Shown here in pieces: positions 8,193 to 16,228 of a stretch of 64,000 nucleotides of DNA. The notes beneath the pieces were generated by a model that had not been told where the DNA came from, did not search any database, and was given only the letters and a program-made list of their open reading frames with translations. The stretch is taken from positions 62,001 through 126,000 of the forward strand of contig NZ_CYSP01000001.1 of the NCBI RefSeq assembly GCF_001298735.1, in the 5' to 3' direction. Each line of letters starts with the position of its first letter. Position 1 is the first letter of the stretch. This DNA is from Propionispora sp. 2/2-37. Lineage in GTDB: Bacteria; Bacillota; Negativicutes; Propionisporales; Propionisporaceae. The position numbers and the translations under genes were made by a program.

Positions 8193-9014
8193 ATGGCGGA
8201 TATAGAAAAATATTTACGTAAATCGGCGTTGCCGCATATCTGGTGTCCCGGTTGTGGTAACGGTACTTTACTGGCGGCTATTTTACGGGCGATTGACAAA
8301 CTGCAGCTAAACCAGCAAAAGACGGTCATTGTTTCGGGTATTGGTTGTTCGTCACGCGCTTCCGGATACATGAATTTTAATACTGTTCATACGGCACATG
8401 GACGGGCTTTGACTTTTGCGACTGGTATCAAACTGGCAGATCCGGAACTAAATGTCATATTGATAACCGGAGACGGCGATTGTACTGCGATTGGCGGCAA
8501 TCATTTTATTCATGCCGCCCGACGCAATATTGATATTACCACAATTGTTTTTAACAATAGCATTTACGGTATGACCGGCGGACAATTTTCACCACTGACT
8601 CCCAAGAACAGCAAGGCCACTACAGCGCCTTTCGGGCATATTGAGCGCTCTTTTGATATCGCACAATTGGCTATTGGAGCAGGTGCAACGTATGTTGCCC
8701 GGGGGACTGCTTATCATGCCGCCATGCTGACTGATTTAATTGTAAAGGGAATTGAGAATAAAGGTTTTTCAGTTATTGATGGTATCACGCAGTGTCCGAT
8801 TGGCTTTGGCCGGAAAAATAAAATGGGTACGGCGGCGGCCATGCTGGCCTGGCAGCGTGATCATGCCGTTATGGCTAAGGCTGCTGCGCGAATGTCACCT
8901 GAAGAACTGGAAGGCAAATTTCTGATTGGTGAACTGCATCATGTGACTGCACCTGAATATACGGCTGAATATACTAAATTGGTGGCCAGGTTGCAAAAGG
9001 GGGGGAAGGTCTGA
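8193..9014 (+). CDS. korB: 2-oxoacid:ferredoxin oxidoreductase, beta subunit (TPP-binding)
   Basis: 273 residues. CPGCGNG near the N-terminus and the thiamine-diphosphate/Mg motif GDGDC near residue 90, followed by NNSIYGMTGGQ, identify the beta subunit. Start at 8193 follows a GGAGGGAG site and lies two bases after the korA stop; an upstream in-frame start inside korA gives residues unlike the family. It forms the catalytic core with KorA. Its stop overlaps the korC start (ATG at 9014). Confidence 0.93.
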   Translation: MADIEKYLRKSALPHIWCPGCGNGTLLAAILRAIDKLQLNQQKTVIVSGIGCSSRASGYMNFNTVHTAHGRALTFATGIKLADPELNVILITGDGDCTAIGGNHFIHAARRNIDITTIVFNNSIYGMTGGQFSPLTPKNSKATTAPFGHIERSFDIAQLAIGAGATYVARGTAYHAAMLTDLIVKGIENKGFSVIDGITQCPIGFGRKNKMGTAAAMLAWQRDHAVMAKAAARMSPEELEGKFLIGELHHVTAPEYTAEYTKLVARLQKGGKV

Positions 9015-9547
9015 TGCTGGAGATTACCTTGGGAGGCACGGGAGGACAGGGGTTAATTCTGGCCGGAATTATTCTTGCGGAGGCGGCCATACTGGATGGA
9101 AAGCAAGTGGTGCAGACACAGTCCTACGGCCCTGAAGCACGCGGTGGAGCCAGTAAGGCGGATGTCATCATTAGTAATCATGGGATTGATTATCCAAAAG
9201 TTTTAGCGCCGGATATTTTACTGGTTATGAGTCAGGAAGCCTGTGACAAGTATGCATGCTTGTTAAAAAGCGGAGGCAAATTGCTGCTAGATACGACTTT
9301 CGTGAAGAAGACGATGCCGGAATTGGAAGCAGAATTTATTGAACTGGCCATCACCCAAGCAGCCCGTAAGGAATTTGGTAATCCGGTATTTGCCAATATC
9401 ATTGCTTTAGGTGCTTTGGTGGAGGCTACCGGGATTGTCAGTGAAGCTTCCCTGCGTGCCGCTGTTTTGGCAAGAGTACCCAAAGGAACGGAAGAAAAAA
9501 ATCAGGCCGCATTGGCTTTAGGAAAAACATTATATAAGAATAACTAA
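9014..9547 (+). CDS. korC: 2-oxoacid:ferredoxin oxidoreductase, gamma subunit
   Basis: 177 residues matching the pyruvate/ketoisovalerate oxidoreductase catalytic domain: GGTGGQGLILAG at residues 7-18 and QSYGPEARGGAS near 37-48 are the signature sequences. It completes the four-subunit complex. It is the last gene before the cobalamin riboswitch, about 85 bases upstream; no clear terminator hairpin was seen after it. Confidence 0.93.
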   Translation: MLEITLGGTGGQGLILAGIILAEAAILDGKQVVQTQSYGPEARGGASKADVIISNHGIDYPKVLAPDILLVMSQEACDKYACLLKSGGKLLLDTTFVKKTMPELEAEFIELAITQAARKEFGNPVFANIIALGALVEATGIVSEASLRAAVLARVPKGTEEKNQAALALGKTLYKNN

Positions 9548-9561
9548 AGTTTTTATGCAGG

Positions 9562-9593
9562 ATAATAGTATTTTAGGTGGAATAATAGTATTT
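9562..9593. repeat. Direct repeat pair ahead of the riboswitch
   Basis: ATAATAGTATTT is present at 9562-9573 and 9582-9593, spaced by 20 bp. It may be part of the promoter region of the cob operon. No convincing -35/-10 pair was assigned. Confidence 0.35.
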
Positions 9594-9631
9594 AACTAGA
9601 ATTGTTCTGTCAATTTGAGCTGAATATTGAT

Positions 9632-9903
9632 GGGAATAGGTGCTTTGATGCTTAAAAGGGAAGTTCGGTGTAATTCCGGCACGGTCCCGCCACTGTGATG
9701 GGGAGCCTGTTTATTGTCAGGTTATAGTTTGCCTGTAATACTGACAACCACTGGAAAACTGGGAAGGTATAGACAGGTGATGATCTGAAGCCAGGAGACC
9801 TGCCTGTTCTGACACACACCGTTACGACTTACGGAAGATGGGCAGGTGGGTAAAATTTTACATTGTATTACTTTTTACCCTCTTGCTTTAAGGGGGTGTT
9901 TTA
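9632..9903 (+). promoter_or_regulatory. Cobalamin riboswitch with ribosome-site sequestering platform
   Basis: The aptamer contains the B12 box CCCGCCACTGTGATG (9686-9700) and the 3' conserved AGCCAGGAGACC (9789-9800), paired at P1 by AGGT (9638-9641) with ACCT. A P13-like hairpin lies at 9819-9834. Downstream, ACCCTCTT (9877-9884) can pair with AAGGGGGT (9890-9897), hiding the ribosome site of cbiD. GGGTAAAA (9848-9855) can instead pair with TTTTACCC (9873-9880), which would free it. These two hairpins exclude each other. Known cobalamin riboswitches shut expression when the ligand is bound, and translational control is inferred here. Confidence 0.93.
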
Positions 9904-11004
9904 TTGTCTAGCAAATCAATGCGAACAGGAATTACTACCGGCACCTGCGCGGCCGCGGCAGCAAAAGCGGCAATTCTGGCTTGGGATGGCAACCCGGTCA
10001 CAATGGTTACAGTTATATCACCGCAGGGACGAGGCATCGAAGTACCAATTGCCGACAGCAAAAAAACGGTGAGTGGCGGTTATGCCGCCGTTATTAAAGA
10101 TGCGGGTGATGACCCTGATATTACTAATGGTGTTACGCTGATATGCCAGGTGGAAATTCTCAACGATGCCGATATTCAGATTAAAGCCGGCAAAGGTGTG
10201 GGCGTAGTCACAAAACCTGGATTATCGGTGAATATCGGTGAACCGGCCATTAATCCCGGCCCACGCCAAATGATCCTTACTGCGGTGCGGGACGTATTAC
10301 CGGAGGGGCATGGTGCAGTTATTACTGTTTCTATTCCGGAGGGAGAGGGATTGGCAGAGCGAACGCTAAACCCGGCGTTGGGAATTGTTGGCGGCCTTTC
10401 TATCATTGGAACCACCGGCATTGTGGAGCCCATGTCGGAAGAAGCGTTTAAGAATTCCTTAGCGCCGCAAATCAGTGTCGTGCGAGCGTTGGGTCACGAC
10501 CGCATTATCTTTGTCCCGGGGAAAATAGGACAGAATATAGCCTTAAAACAGGGGCTTCCGGAAGAACTTATTGTACAAACCAGCAATTTTATTGGTTATA
10601 TGCTGGAAGCTGCTGTGCGTAATGGCATGAAGCAGGTTTTGCTTTTTGGTCATTTGGGAAAAATAGCCAAGGTGGCCGGCGGTATTTTTCATACGCATAA
10701 CCGTGTGGCCGATGCCCGGATGGAAACAATTTCCGCCTATGCCGCAGCCAGCGGGGCAACCCGGCAGGCTGTCAGAGACCTTTTAGCCTGTGCCACTACC
10801 GAAGCAGCCATACCAATTATCCGGGAGAACGGTCTGAGTCAAGTATTTTCCCTGTTGTCTGAGAGAGCCAGCTTCCGTTCCATGCGCTATGTATTTCAGG
10901 ATTTACAGGTGGGGACGGTGATTGTCACGCTGCAGGGAGAGATTTTGGGAATGGATGGTATGGCAGCTGAACTAGGAGGCAAGTTAGGATGGAACATAAA
11001 ATAA
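9904..11004 (+). CDS. cbiD: Cobalt-precorrin-5B (C1)-methyltransferase CbiD
   Basis: 366 residues, normal length. Methylates C1 of the corrin ring in the anaerobic B12 route. The N-terminal RTGITTGTCAAAAAKAA is the family signature, and GHLGKIAKVAGGIFHTHN lies in the C-terminal half. Start is TTG, eight bases after an AAGGGGGT site that the riboswitch hairpin can mask. First gene of the operon; its 3' end overlaps cbiE by 16 bases. Confidence 0.96.
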   Translation: MSSKSMRTGITTGTCAAAAAKAAILAWDGNPVTMVTVISPQGRGIEVPIADSKKTVSGGYAAVIKDAGDDPDITNGVTLICQVEILNDADIQIKAGKGVGVVTKPGLSVNIGEPAINPGPRQMILTAVRDVLPEGHGAVITVSIPEGEGLAERTLNPALGIVGGLSIIGTTGIVEPMSEEAFKNSLAPQISVVRALGHDRIIFVPGKIGQNIALKQGLPEELIVQTSNFIGYMLEAAVRNGMKQVLLFGHLGKIAKVAGGIFHTHNRVADARMETISAYAAASGATRQAVRDLLACATTEAAIPIIRENGLSQVFSLLSERASFRSMRYVFQDLQVGTVIVTLQGEILGMDGMAAELGGKLGWNIK

Positions 11005-11615
11005 GAGTCGTGGGAATTGGGCCGGGGTCACCGGACTATTTACTGCCAATTGCTAAACGGATTATTGATCAGGCAACGGTCATTGCTGGCAGTAAACGGG
11101 CACTTGATACCTTTGCGCCGCAGAATGCAAAAAAGAAAGTGATTGGTAAAAATATTGAGGACGTCTTAGCGTTTATCCAGTTGGAACTGGCCGGCCAGGA
11201 TGTAGTGGTTATGGTGTCGGGAGATCCCGGCTTTTATAGTTTATTGCCGGCGTTACGCCGCCGGTTTCCTTTAGATGCAATCAGGGTAACTCCGGGAATT
11301 GGCTCACTGCAACTGGCGTTTGCCCGTATAGCCGATTATTGGCAGGACGCTCTGTTGCTTAGCATGCATGGACGCAAAGTTACAGAAGAACAACTGGCTT
11401 ATAAAGAGGGTAAAAAATTAGGAATACTTACGGATAAGGAAAATAATCCTGCTTTTATTGCAAGATACTTGTTGACGCTTGGCTGGCCGCCTACTGCAAA
11501 CGCTGTAGTATGCAACGATCTTTCTTATTTAAGTGAAGACGTACTGGAGACTACTCTGCAGGAATTAAGCCGTACGGAGGGATATGCACATTGTGTATTG
11601 GTGGTGAAAGCGTGA
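10989..11615 (+). CDS. cbiE: Cobalt-precorrin-7 (C5)-methyltransferase CbiE
   Basis: 208 residues of the tetrapyrrole methylase fold. The SAM-binding loop VGIGPGSPDYL is at residues 8-18, and GDPGFYSL, typical of CbiE, lies near residue 78. It methylates C5 of cobalt-precorrin-7. CbiT, its partner for C15 methylation and decarboxylation, is encoded immediately downstream as a separate protein with a GTGA overlap; in many aerobes the two are fused as CobL. Confidence 0.94.
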   Translation: MEHKIRVVGIGPGSPDYLLPIAKRIIDQATVIAGSKRALDTFAPQNAKKKVIGKNIEDVLAFIQLELAGQDVVVMVSGDPGFYSLLPALRRRFPLDAIRVTPGIGSLQLAFARIADYWQDALLLSMHGRKVTEEQLAYKEGKKLGILTDKENNPAFIARYLLTLGWPPTANAVVCNDLSYLSEDVLETTLQELSRTEGYAHCVLVVKA

Positions 11616-12205
11616 GCGATGATTATAGTGTCGGAATTCCCGATGATCACTTCATCAGGGGACATATACCTATGACCAAGCAGGAGATCCGGGTTTTGGT
11701 TTTATCCCAGGCAAAGATTAAGAGCGGTCATACGGTTATTGATATCGGTGCGGGTACCGGTTCTTTATCCGTGGAAGCGGCACTGCAGAGTGGTACAGGA
11801 AAAGTATATGCTGTAGAGCGCGAACCGGAAGGCTTTGAACTGATCAAACGGAATGCGGCCAAGTTTGGCGTGGCTACCATTCAGCCGATCTTAGGCGATG
11901 CCCCTGCGGCATTAGCCGGGTTGCCACAGGCCGATACCATTTTTGTCGGCGGAAGCGGCGGCCATTTGCAGGAAATCTTAGCGGCGGCAAGACAGTTGAT
12001 TAAGCCAGGCGGGCGTATTATCGTGACTGCAGTTACGATTGAAACTTTGCATAATACGTTGGCTGATATGGAAGCACAGTCAGCATTTCAGACAGAGGCG
12101 TTTTGCGCGCAAATTACGCGGATCAACAAGCTTGCTTCCTGTCACATGCTGCAAGCTTTGAACCCGATTTATATTATTACGGCCATTGCTCCGGCAGCGG
12201 AGTGA
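11612..12205 (+). CDS. cbiT: Cobalt-precorrin-6B (C15)-methyltransferase CbiT
   Basis: 197 residues, class I SAM methyltransferase with motif DIGAGTGSLSVE. It methylates C15 and removes the acetate carboxyl at C12. The GTG at 11612, overlapping the cbiE stop, is the best start because GIPDDHFIRG then lies at the usual distance and a GGTGGTGAAAG site precedes it; an upstream ATG in the same frame would add seven residues. Confidence 0.93.
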   Translation: MSDDYSVGIPDDHFIRGHIPMTKQEIRVLVLSQAKIKSGHTVIDIGAGTGSLSVEAALQSGTGKVYAVEREPEGFELIKRNAAKFGVATIQPILGDAPAALAGLPQADTIFVGGSGGHLQEILAAARQLIKPGGRIIVTAVTIETLHNTLADMEAQSAFQTEAFCAQITRINKLASCHMLQALNPIYIITAIAPAAE

Positions 12206-12224
12206 CTACTGAGGAGGAGTTTAT

Positions 12225-12980
12225 ATGCAGGTTTGTTTTGTTGGTGCCGGTCCCGGCGATCCCGAGTTAATAACCGTAAAGGGGCAGCGGTTCTTGTGCG
12301 AGGCGGATGTGGTTATTTATGCCGGATCCTTGGTAAATCCTGCTCTCTTGGGATTGGTTAAACAGGGAGCAAGCATTTATAACAGCGCTAAAATGACGCT
12401 TGACGAAGTTATTAGTGTAATAGAACAGGCGGTTGCCGACCACAAACAGGTCGTACGGTTGCATACGGGCGATCCGAGCATTTATGGAGCCATCAAGGAA
12501 CAAATGGATGCTTTGGACAAAAGAAGGATTACCTATCATATCGTTCCGGGTGTTAGTTCTTTTCTAGCTACGGCAGCAGCATTACAATGCGAATATACTC
12601 TGCCGGAGGTATCGCAGACGGTTATCATTACCAGAATGGAAGGGCGTACGCCTGTACCGGAAAAAGAAAAGCTGTCCAGTTTGGCTGCGCATAATGCTAC
12701 CATGTGCATTTTTTTGAGCGTACATATGCTGGAGGATGTGCTTAAGGAGTTAATTGACGGGGGCTATTCACCGGAAACACCGGTAGCTGTTGTGCAAAAG
12801 GCATCCTGGCCGGAACAAAAAATTTATCGTGGTAGTTTAGCCAATATTGCTGAAATTTTGTCCAACGAAGCTGTTAACAGGACGGCAATGATTGTTGTGG
12901 GAAAATGTCTGGGTAGTGATTATGCATTGTCCAGGTTGTATGCACCTGAGTTCGGACACATGTACCGGGATGCTACATGA
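12225..12980 (+). CDS. cbiF: Cobalt-precorrin-4 (C11)-methyltransferase CbiF
   Basis: 251 residues. Tetrapyrrole methylase with FVGAGPGDPELIT at residues 4-16, YAGSLVNP near residue 35, and LHTGDPSIYGA near residue 83, as in CbiF/CobM. Adds the C11 methyl group. Strong GAGGAGG ribosome site. The last four bases overlap cbiG (ATGA). Confidence 0.95.
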   Translation: MQVCFVGAGPGDPELITVKGQRFLCEADVVIYAGSLVNPALLGLVKQGASIYNSAKMTLDEVISVIEQAVADHKQVVRLHTGDPSIYGAIKEQMDALDKRRITYHIVPGVSSFLATAAALQCEYTLPEVSQTVIITRMEGRTPVPEKEKLSSLAAHNATMCIFLSVHMLEDVLKELIDGGYSPETPVAVVQKASWPEQKIYRGSLANIAEILSNEAVNRTAMIVVGKCLGSDYALSRLYAPEFGHMYRDAT

Positions 12981-14074
12981 AAATAGCTGTAATTTCCGTT
13001 ACCAGGAGAGGGGCCTGTCTGGCGGAGCGCATTGCCGGGGGATTTCCCGGTTCGGTCAATACTTATACCAAAAATGGCCGTGGCTTAAGTACACATACGG
13101 AATATTTTGACTCTTTAGGGGAACTGGTAAGGGAGATCTTTTCTAAATACGATGGTTTGGTTTTTATTATGGCTACCGGTATTGCCGTTCGTGTTATCGC
13201 TCCCTATATCCGTGATAAACGCCGGGATCCCGCGGTGGTTGTTGTCGATGACAATGGATGTCATGCGATTAGTTTGTTATCCGGCCATCTGGGAGGGGCT
13301 AATGCCTTAACTGAGAAAATCAGCCGGTGCATCGGGGCAAGGCCGGTTATTACCACCGCGACCGATCTCGCTCAAAAAACGGCTCCTGATATATTGGCAA
13401 AAAAGCTGGGATTCACTTTGGAACCCTTTGCCTGCCTAAAGACAGTAAATGCGGCTTTGGCCAACGGGGACCGGGTGGCGTTCTTTTTAGATGGCGAACT
13501 GTTGGAGGCCCGGAGAATAGGAGCTGCTGCTCAAACAATGGAAATTGAATGCATTCCTATTACGGAGCTTGCCAGACAGGAGGCTGAAGACAGATATGAT
13601 GCCGCTGTTTTGTTAACAGATAAAAATGTCAACAGTCTAAAACCGCATATTTATCTCCGGCCGCGGACACTGGCAGTCGGAATCGGTTGCCGGAGGGGGA
13701 CACCGGAAGGAGAAATTATGAAGGCTTTGCAGGATTCGCTGATATCGGTCCGGCGCAGCCTGCACAGTATAGCAGTTATCGGCAGCAGCATAGTCAAGGC
13801 TGATGAGGCTGGTTTGCTGACTGCAGGTGAAATCATGGGGATTCCTTTGCGCTTTTTTACTAATGAAGAGTTGCAGGGATGTATTGATCGGCAGAAGCTA
13901 GAAATTTCAGCATTTGTAAAAAAGCAGATAGGAGTGGGAAATGTATGCGAAGCGGCGGCACTACTGGCGGCACAGAGCGACAAATTACTCATAAACAAGA
14001 AAAAATATGGAAGAGTTACGGTGGCTATGGCCGAAATCAAATATTCATTGTTGGTATCGGACCGGGAAGCTTAA
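12977..14074 (+). CDS. cbiG: Cobalt-precorrin-5A hydrolase CbiG
   Basis: 365 residues. Opens the delta-lactone of cobalt-precorrin-5A and releases acetaldehyde, a step specific to the anaerobic pathway. FIMATGIAVRVIAPYI in the N-terminal domain and GIGCRRGTPEGEI at the start of the C-terminal domain are family signatures. The C-terminus (NVCEAAALLA, then KKYGRVTVAMAEI) is conserved in the family. It overlaps the cbiH frame for 130 bases, so both frames appear to be used there. Confidence 0.94.
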   Translation: MKIAVISVTRRGACLAERIAGGFPGSVNTYTKNGRGLSTHTEYFDSLGELVREIFSKYDGLVFIMATGIAVRVIAPYIRDKRRDPAVVVVDDNGCHAISLLSGHLGGANALTEKISRCIGARPVITTATDLAQKTAPDILAKKLGFTLEPFACLKTVNAALANGDRVAFFLDGELLEARRIGAAAQTMEIECIPITELARQEAEDRYDAAVLLTDKNVNSLKPHIYLRPRTLAVGIGCRRGTPEGEIMKALQDSLISVRRSLHSIAVIGSSIVKADEAGLLTAGEIMGIPLRFFTNEELQGCIDRQKLEISAFVKKQIGVGNVCEAAALLAAQSDKLLINKKKYGRVTVAMAEIKYSLLVSDREA

Positions 14075-14769
14075 CCGATATGAGTGACAAGGCGCGGCAG
14101 GTTATTTTACAGGCGGAAGTCGTTGTCGGCTATAGAACCTATATTGAATTAATTACCGAGTTGCTGGGGGGCAAACAGATTGTCAGCACCGGAATGATGC
14201 AGGAGATTGACCGTTGCAGGGCTGCTGTGGAGATTGCCATCGAGGGAAAACGCGTGACCGTTGTGTCCAGCGGAGACCCGGGGATTTACGGCATGGCCGG
14301 TCTGGTATATGAAATAGTAGCTCAATATCCGGAGAACATTCGGCCGGAGGTTACCGTTATCCCGGGGATCAGTGCGGTGAATGCGGCGGCTGCGGTCTTA
14401 GGAGCACCACTTATGCATGACTTTGCCGTTATCAGTTTGAGTGACTTGCTAACACCCTGGGAAATGATTCAAAAACGGGTGGAAATGGCCGGTTCTGCTG
14501 ACTTCGTGATTGCCCTGTACAATCCTAAAAGTCTCAAGCGTACCACACAAATTGAAGAAGTACGGAAAATTTTGTTGCGTCATCGTTCTCCGCTAACGCC
14601 TGTCGGTATTGTCGGACATGCCTCAAGGATGGGGCAGAGGGCGGTCATCAGCAGTTTGGAGCGTTTTACCCAGGAACATATCGACATGTTTTCTCTGGTG
14701 ATTATCGGCAATAGCCAGACTTTTGTTCAAGATGGACGAATGATAACTCCGAGGGGTTATACCTTATGA
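13945..14769 (+). CDS. cbiH: Cobalt-precorrin-3 (C17)-methyltransferase CbiH
   Basis: Up to 274 residues. Tetrapyrrole methylase domain begins at FIVGIGPGSLTDMS; VSSGDPGIYGMAG and FVIALYNPKS are typical of CbiH/CobJ, which methylates C17 and contracts the ring. The only ATG, GTG or TTG in frame before the domain is the ATG at 13945, with AGGAG at 13930-13934. This gives a basic 31-residue extension that overlaps cbiG by 130 bases. A rare ATA or ATT start near 14038 is the alternative. Confidence 0.9.
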   Translation: MRSGGTTGGTERQITHKQEKIWKSYGGYGRNQIFIVGIGPGSLTDMSDKARQVILQAEVVVGYRTYIELITELLGGKQIVSTGMMQEIDRCRAAVEIAIEGKRVTVVSSGDPGIYGMAGLVYEIVAQYPENIRPEVTVIPGISAVNAAAAVLGAPLMHDFAVISLSDLLTPWEMIQKRVEMAGSADFVIALYNPKSLKRTTQIEEVRKILLRHRSPLTPVGIVGHASRMGQRAVISSLERFTQEHIDMFSLVIIGNSQTFVQDGRMITPRGYTL

Positions 14770-15533
14770 TACTGGTTCTGGCAGGTACCCGCGACGGCAG
14801 GGAATTGGCAGCCAAACTGGCGAATCTGGGATTTAGCGTCATGGCCTCAGTGGTCAGTGTGTACGGTCAGCAGCTGGCTCAGGAGAAAATCGGCCGGGTA
14901 CATGAAGGTATGCTGGACGAGACAGGGCTGGTGCAACTGATACAACAGGAAGGCATCTGTCTGCTGGTTGATGCCAGCCATCCTTATGCCGTGAATGTAT
15001 CACGGCATGCCATGCAGGCCTGTAACCGCTGCGGGGTAGAGTATTTGCGTTATGAACGGCCGTCCGCCGTTTTGCCGGATTATGAGCGCCTGATTGTAAC
15101 CGAGGATTATCCGGCGGCGGCCCAAACCGCTGCCGGATTGGGCCATACTGTTTTTCTGACGACCGGAAGCCGGCACCTCGGCATTTTCAAGAATCACCCC
15201 TGCCTGCAGCAACATCGCTTAATAGCACGTGTTTTGCCGGAGCCGGACGTTTTGGCAGAATGTATCAAGCTTGGTTTTCAGCCGAAAGATATTGTTGCTT
15301 TGCAGGGGCCATTTTCTCATGAACTGAATATGGCTTTATTTAAAGACTATCAGGCGGATGTCGTTATTTCAAAGAACAGCGGCAGTATCGGCGGTACGGA
15401 TACTAAGATATCCGCAGCTATCGAACTGGGTTTGCCACTGGTGGTTATTGACCGCCCGCCAATGGAGTACAGCAATATAGTTCATTCCTTTGAACAAGTG
15501 CTGCAACAGGTGGAGCAGCACTTCAGAAAATAG
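14766..15533 (+). CDS. cbiJ: Cobalt-precorrin-6A reductase CbiJ
   Basis: 255 residues. NADH-dependent reduction of the corrin macrocycle. N-terminal LVLAGTRDGRELA and the central DASHPYAVNVS motif identify the CobK/CbiJ family; TTGSRHL and KNSGSIGGTDTKI in the C-terminal half also fit. ATGA overlap with cbiH indicates coupled translation. Confidence 0.93.
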   Translation: MILVLAGTRDGRELAAKLANLGFSVMASVVSVYGQQLAQEKIGRVHEGMLDETGLVQLIQQEGICLLVDASHPYAVNVSRHAMQACNRCGVEYLRYERPSAVLPDYERLIVTEDYPAAAQTAAGLGHTVFLTTGSRHLGIFKNHPCLQQHRLIARVLPEPDVLAECIKLGFQPKDIVALQGPFSHELNMALFKDYQADVVISKNSGSIGGTDTKISAAIELGLPLVVIDRPPMEYSNIVHSFEQVLQQVEQHFRK

Positions 15534-15558
15534 CCGGAAGCTATACAGGAGGAAGCGT

Positions 15559-16185
15559 ATGATGAATTTTATAAAGGATCCTGCAGCCATTGAGCAGCGC
15601 AGCATGGAAATAATTGCTCCCTATTTAAATAAGCTGAATTTGACTGCGGAAGAGGTCAAAGTATATTCCCGTATTATCCATGCGGCAGGTGACCCGGAGT
15701 ATGCGGGAATTATCCGGATTCATGAAAAAGCGATTGCTTCAGGCCGTCAGGCCCTGCGGCATGGCTGTAATGTCTTCTGTGACGTGGAAATGGTACGGAC
15801 CGGCATTAATAAAAGAGTGCTAATGAATTTTGGAGGGGAGGCTCTTTGTTTAATAGCGGATGAAACGGTAGCAACTGAAGCAAAAAAACAGGGTATTACC
15901 CGCTCGATGGCCGCAATACGTACCTTTGGGGAAAAAATGAATGGTGCGGTAGTGGCTATTGGCAATGCTCCCACAGCTTTGTTTGAGCTTATTACGCTAA
16001 TGGAGCAGACGGGCATACGACCGGCATTAATCGTGGGCGTTCCTGTCGGTTTTGTCGGAGCCAGTGAGTCTAAACAGTTGTTGACTGAGGTCTCTCCGGT
16101 GCCTTATATCACGGTATCAGGCAATAAAGGCGGCAGTCCGATTGCTGCTGCCGCTATAAATGCCCTGTTGTATATGGGGGCGTAA
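15559..16185 (+). CDS. cbiC: Cobalt-precorrin-8 methylmutase CbiC
   Basis: 208 residues. Moves the methyl group from C11 to C12, giving cobyrinic acid. Family signatures: RIIHAAGDPEYA, with the His that acts in the shift, then DVEMVRTGI, and VGVPVGFVGASESK near the C-terminus. Start at 15559 (or ATG 15562) follows an AGGAGGAAG ribosome site; the upstream in-frame ATG at 15490 lies inside cbiJ and adds unrelated residues. Confidence 0.95.
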   Translation: MMNFIKDPAAIEQRSMEIIAPYLNKLNLTAEEVKVYSRIIHAAGDPEYAGIIRIHEKAIASGRQALRHGCNVFCDVEMVRTGINKRVLMNFGGEALCLIADETVATEAKKQGITRSMAAIRTFGEKMNGAVVAIGNAPTALFELITLMEQTGIRPALIVGVPVGFVGASESKQLLTEVSPVPYITVSGNKGGSPIAAAAINALLYMGA

Positions 16186-16228
16186 TTACAGAATGCCTTA
16201 TAGAAAAAGCTGTAAGGGGGGGATAAGA

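Noticed and set aside
9548-9631. Definite promoter for the cob operon
   Set aside because: TTGTTC/TATTGA at 9602-9630 has correct spacing but too many mismatches to call.
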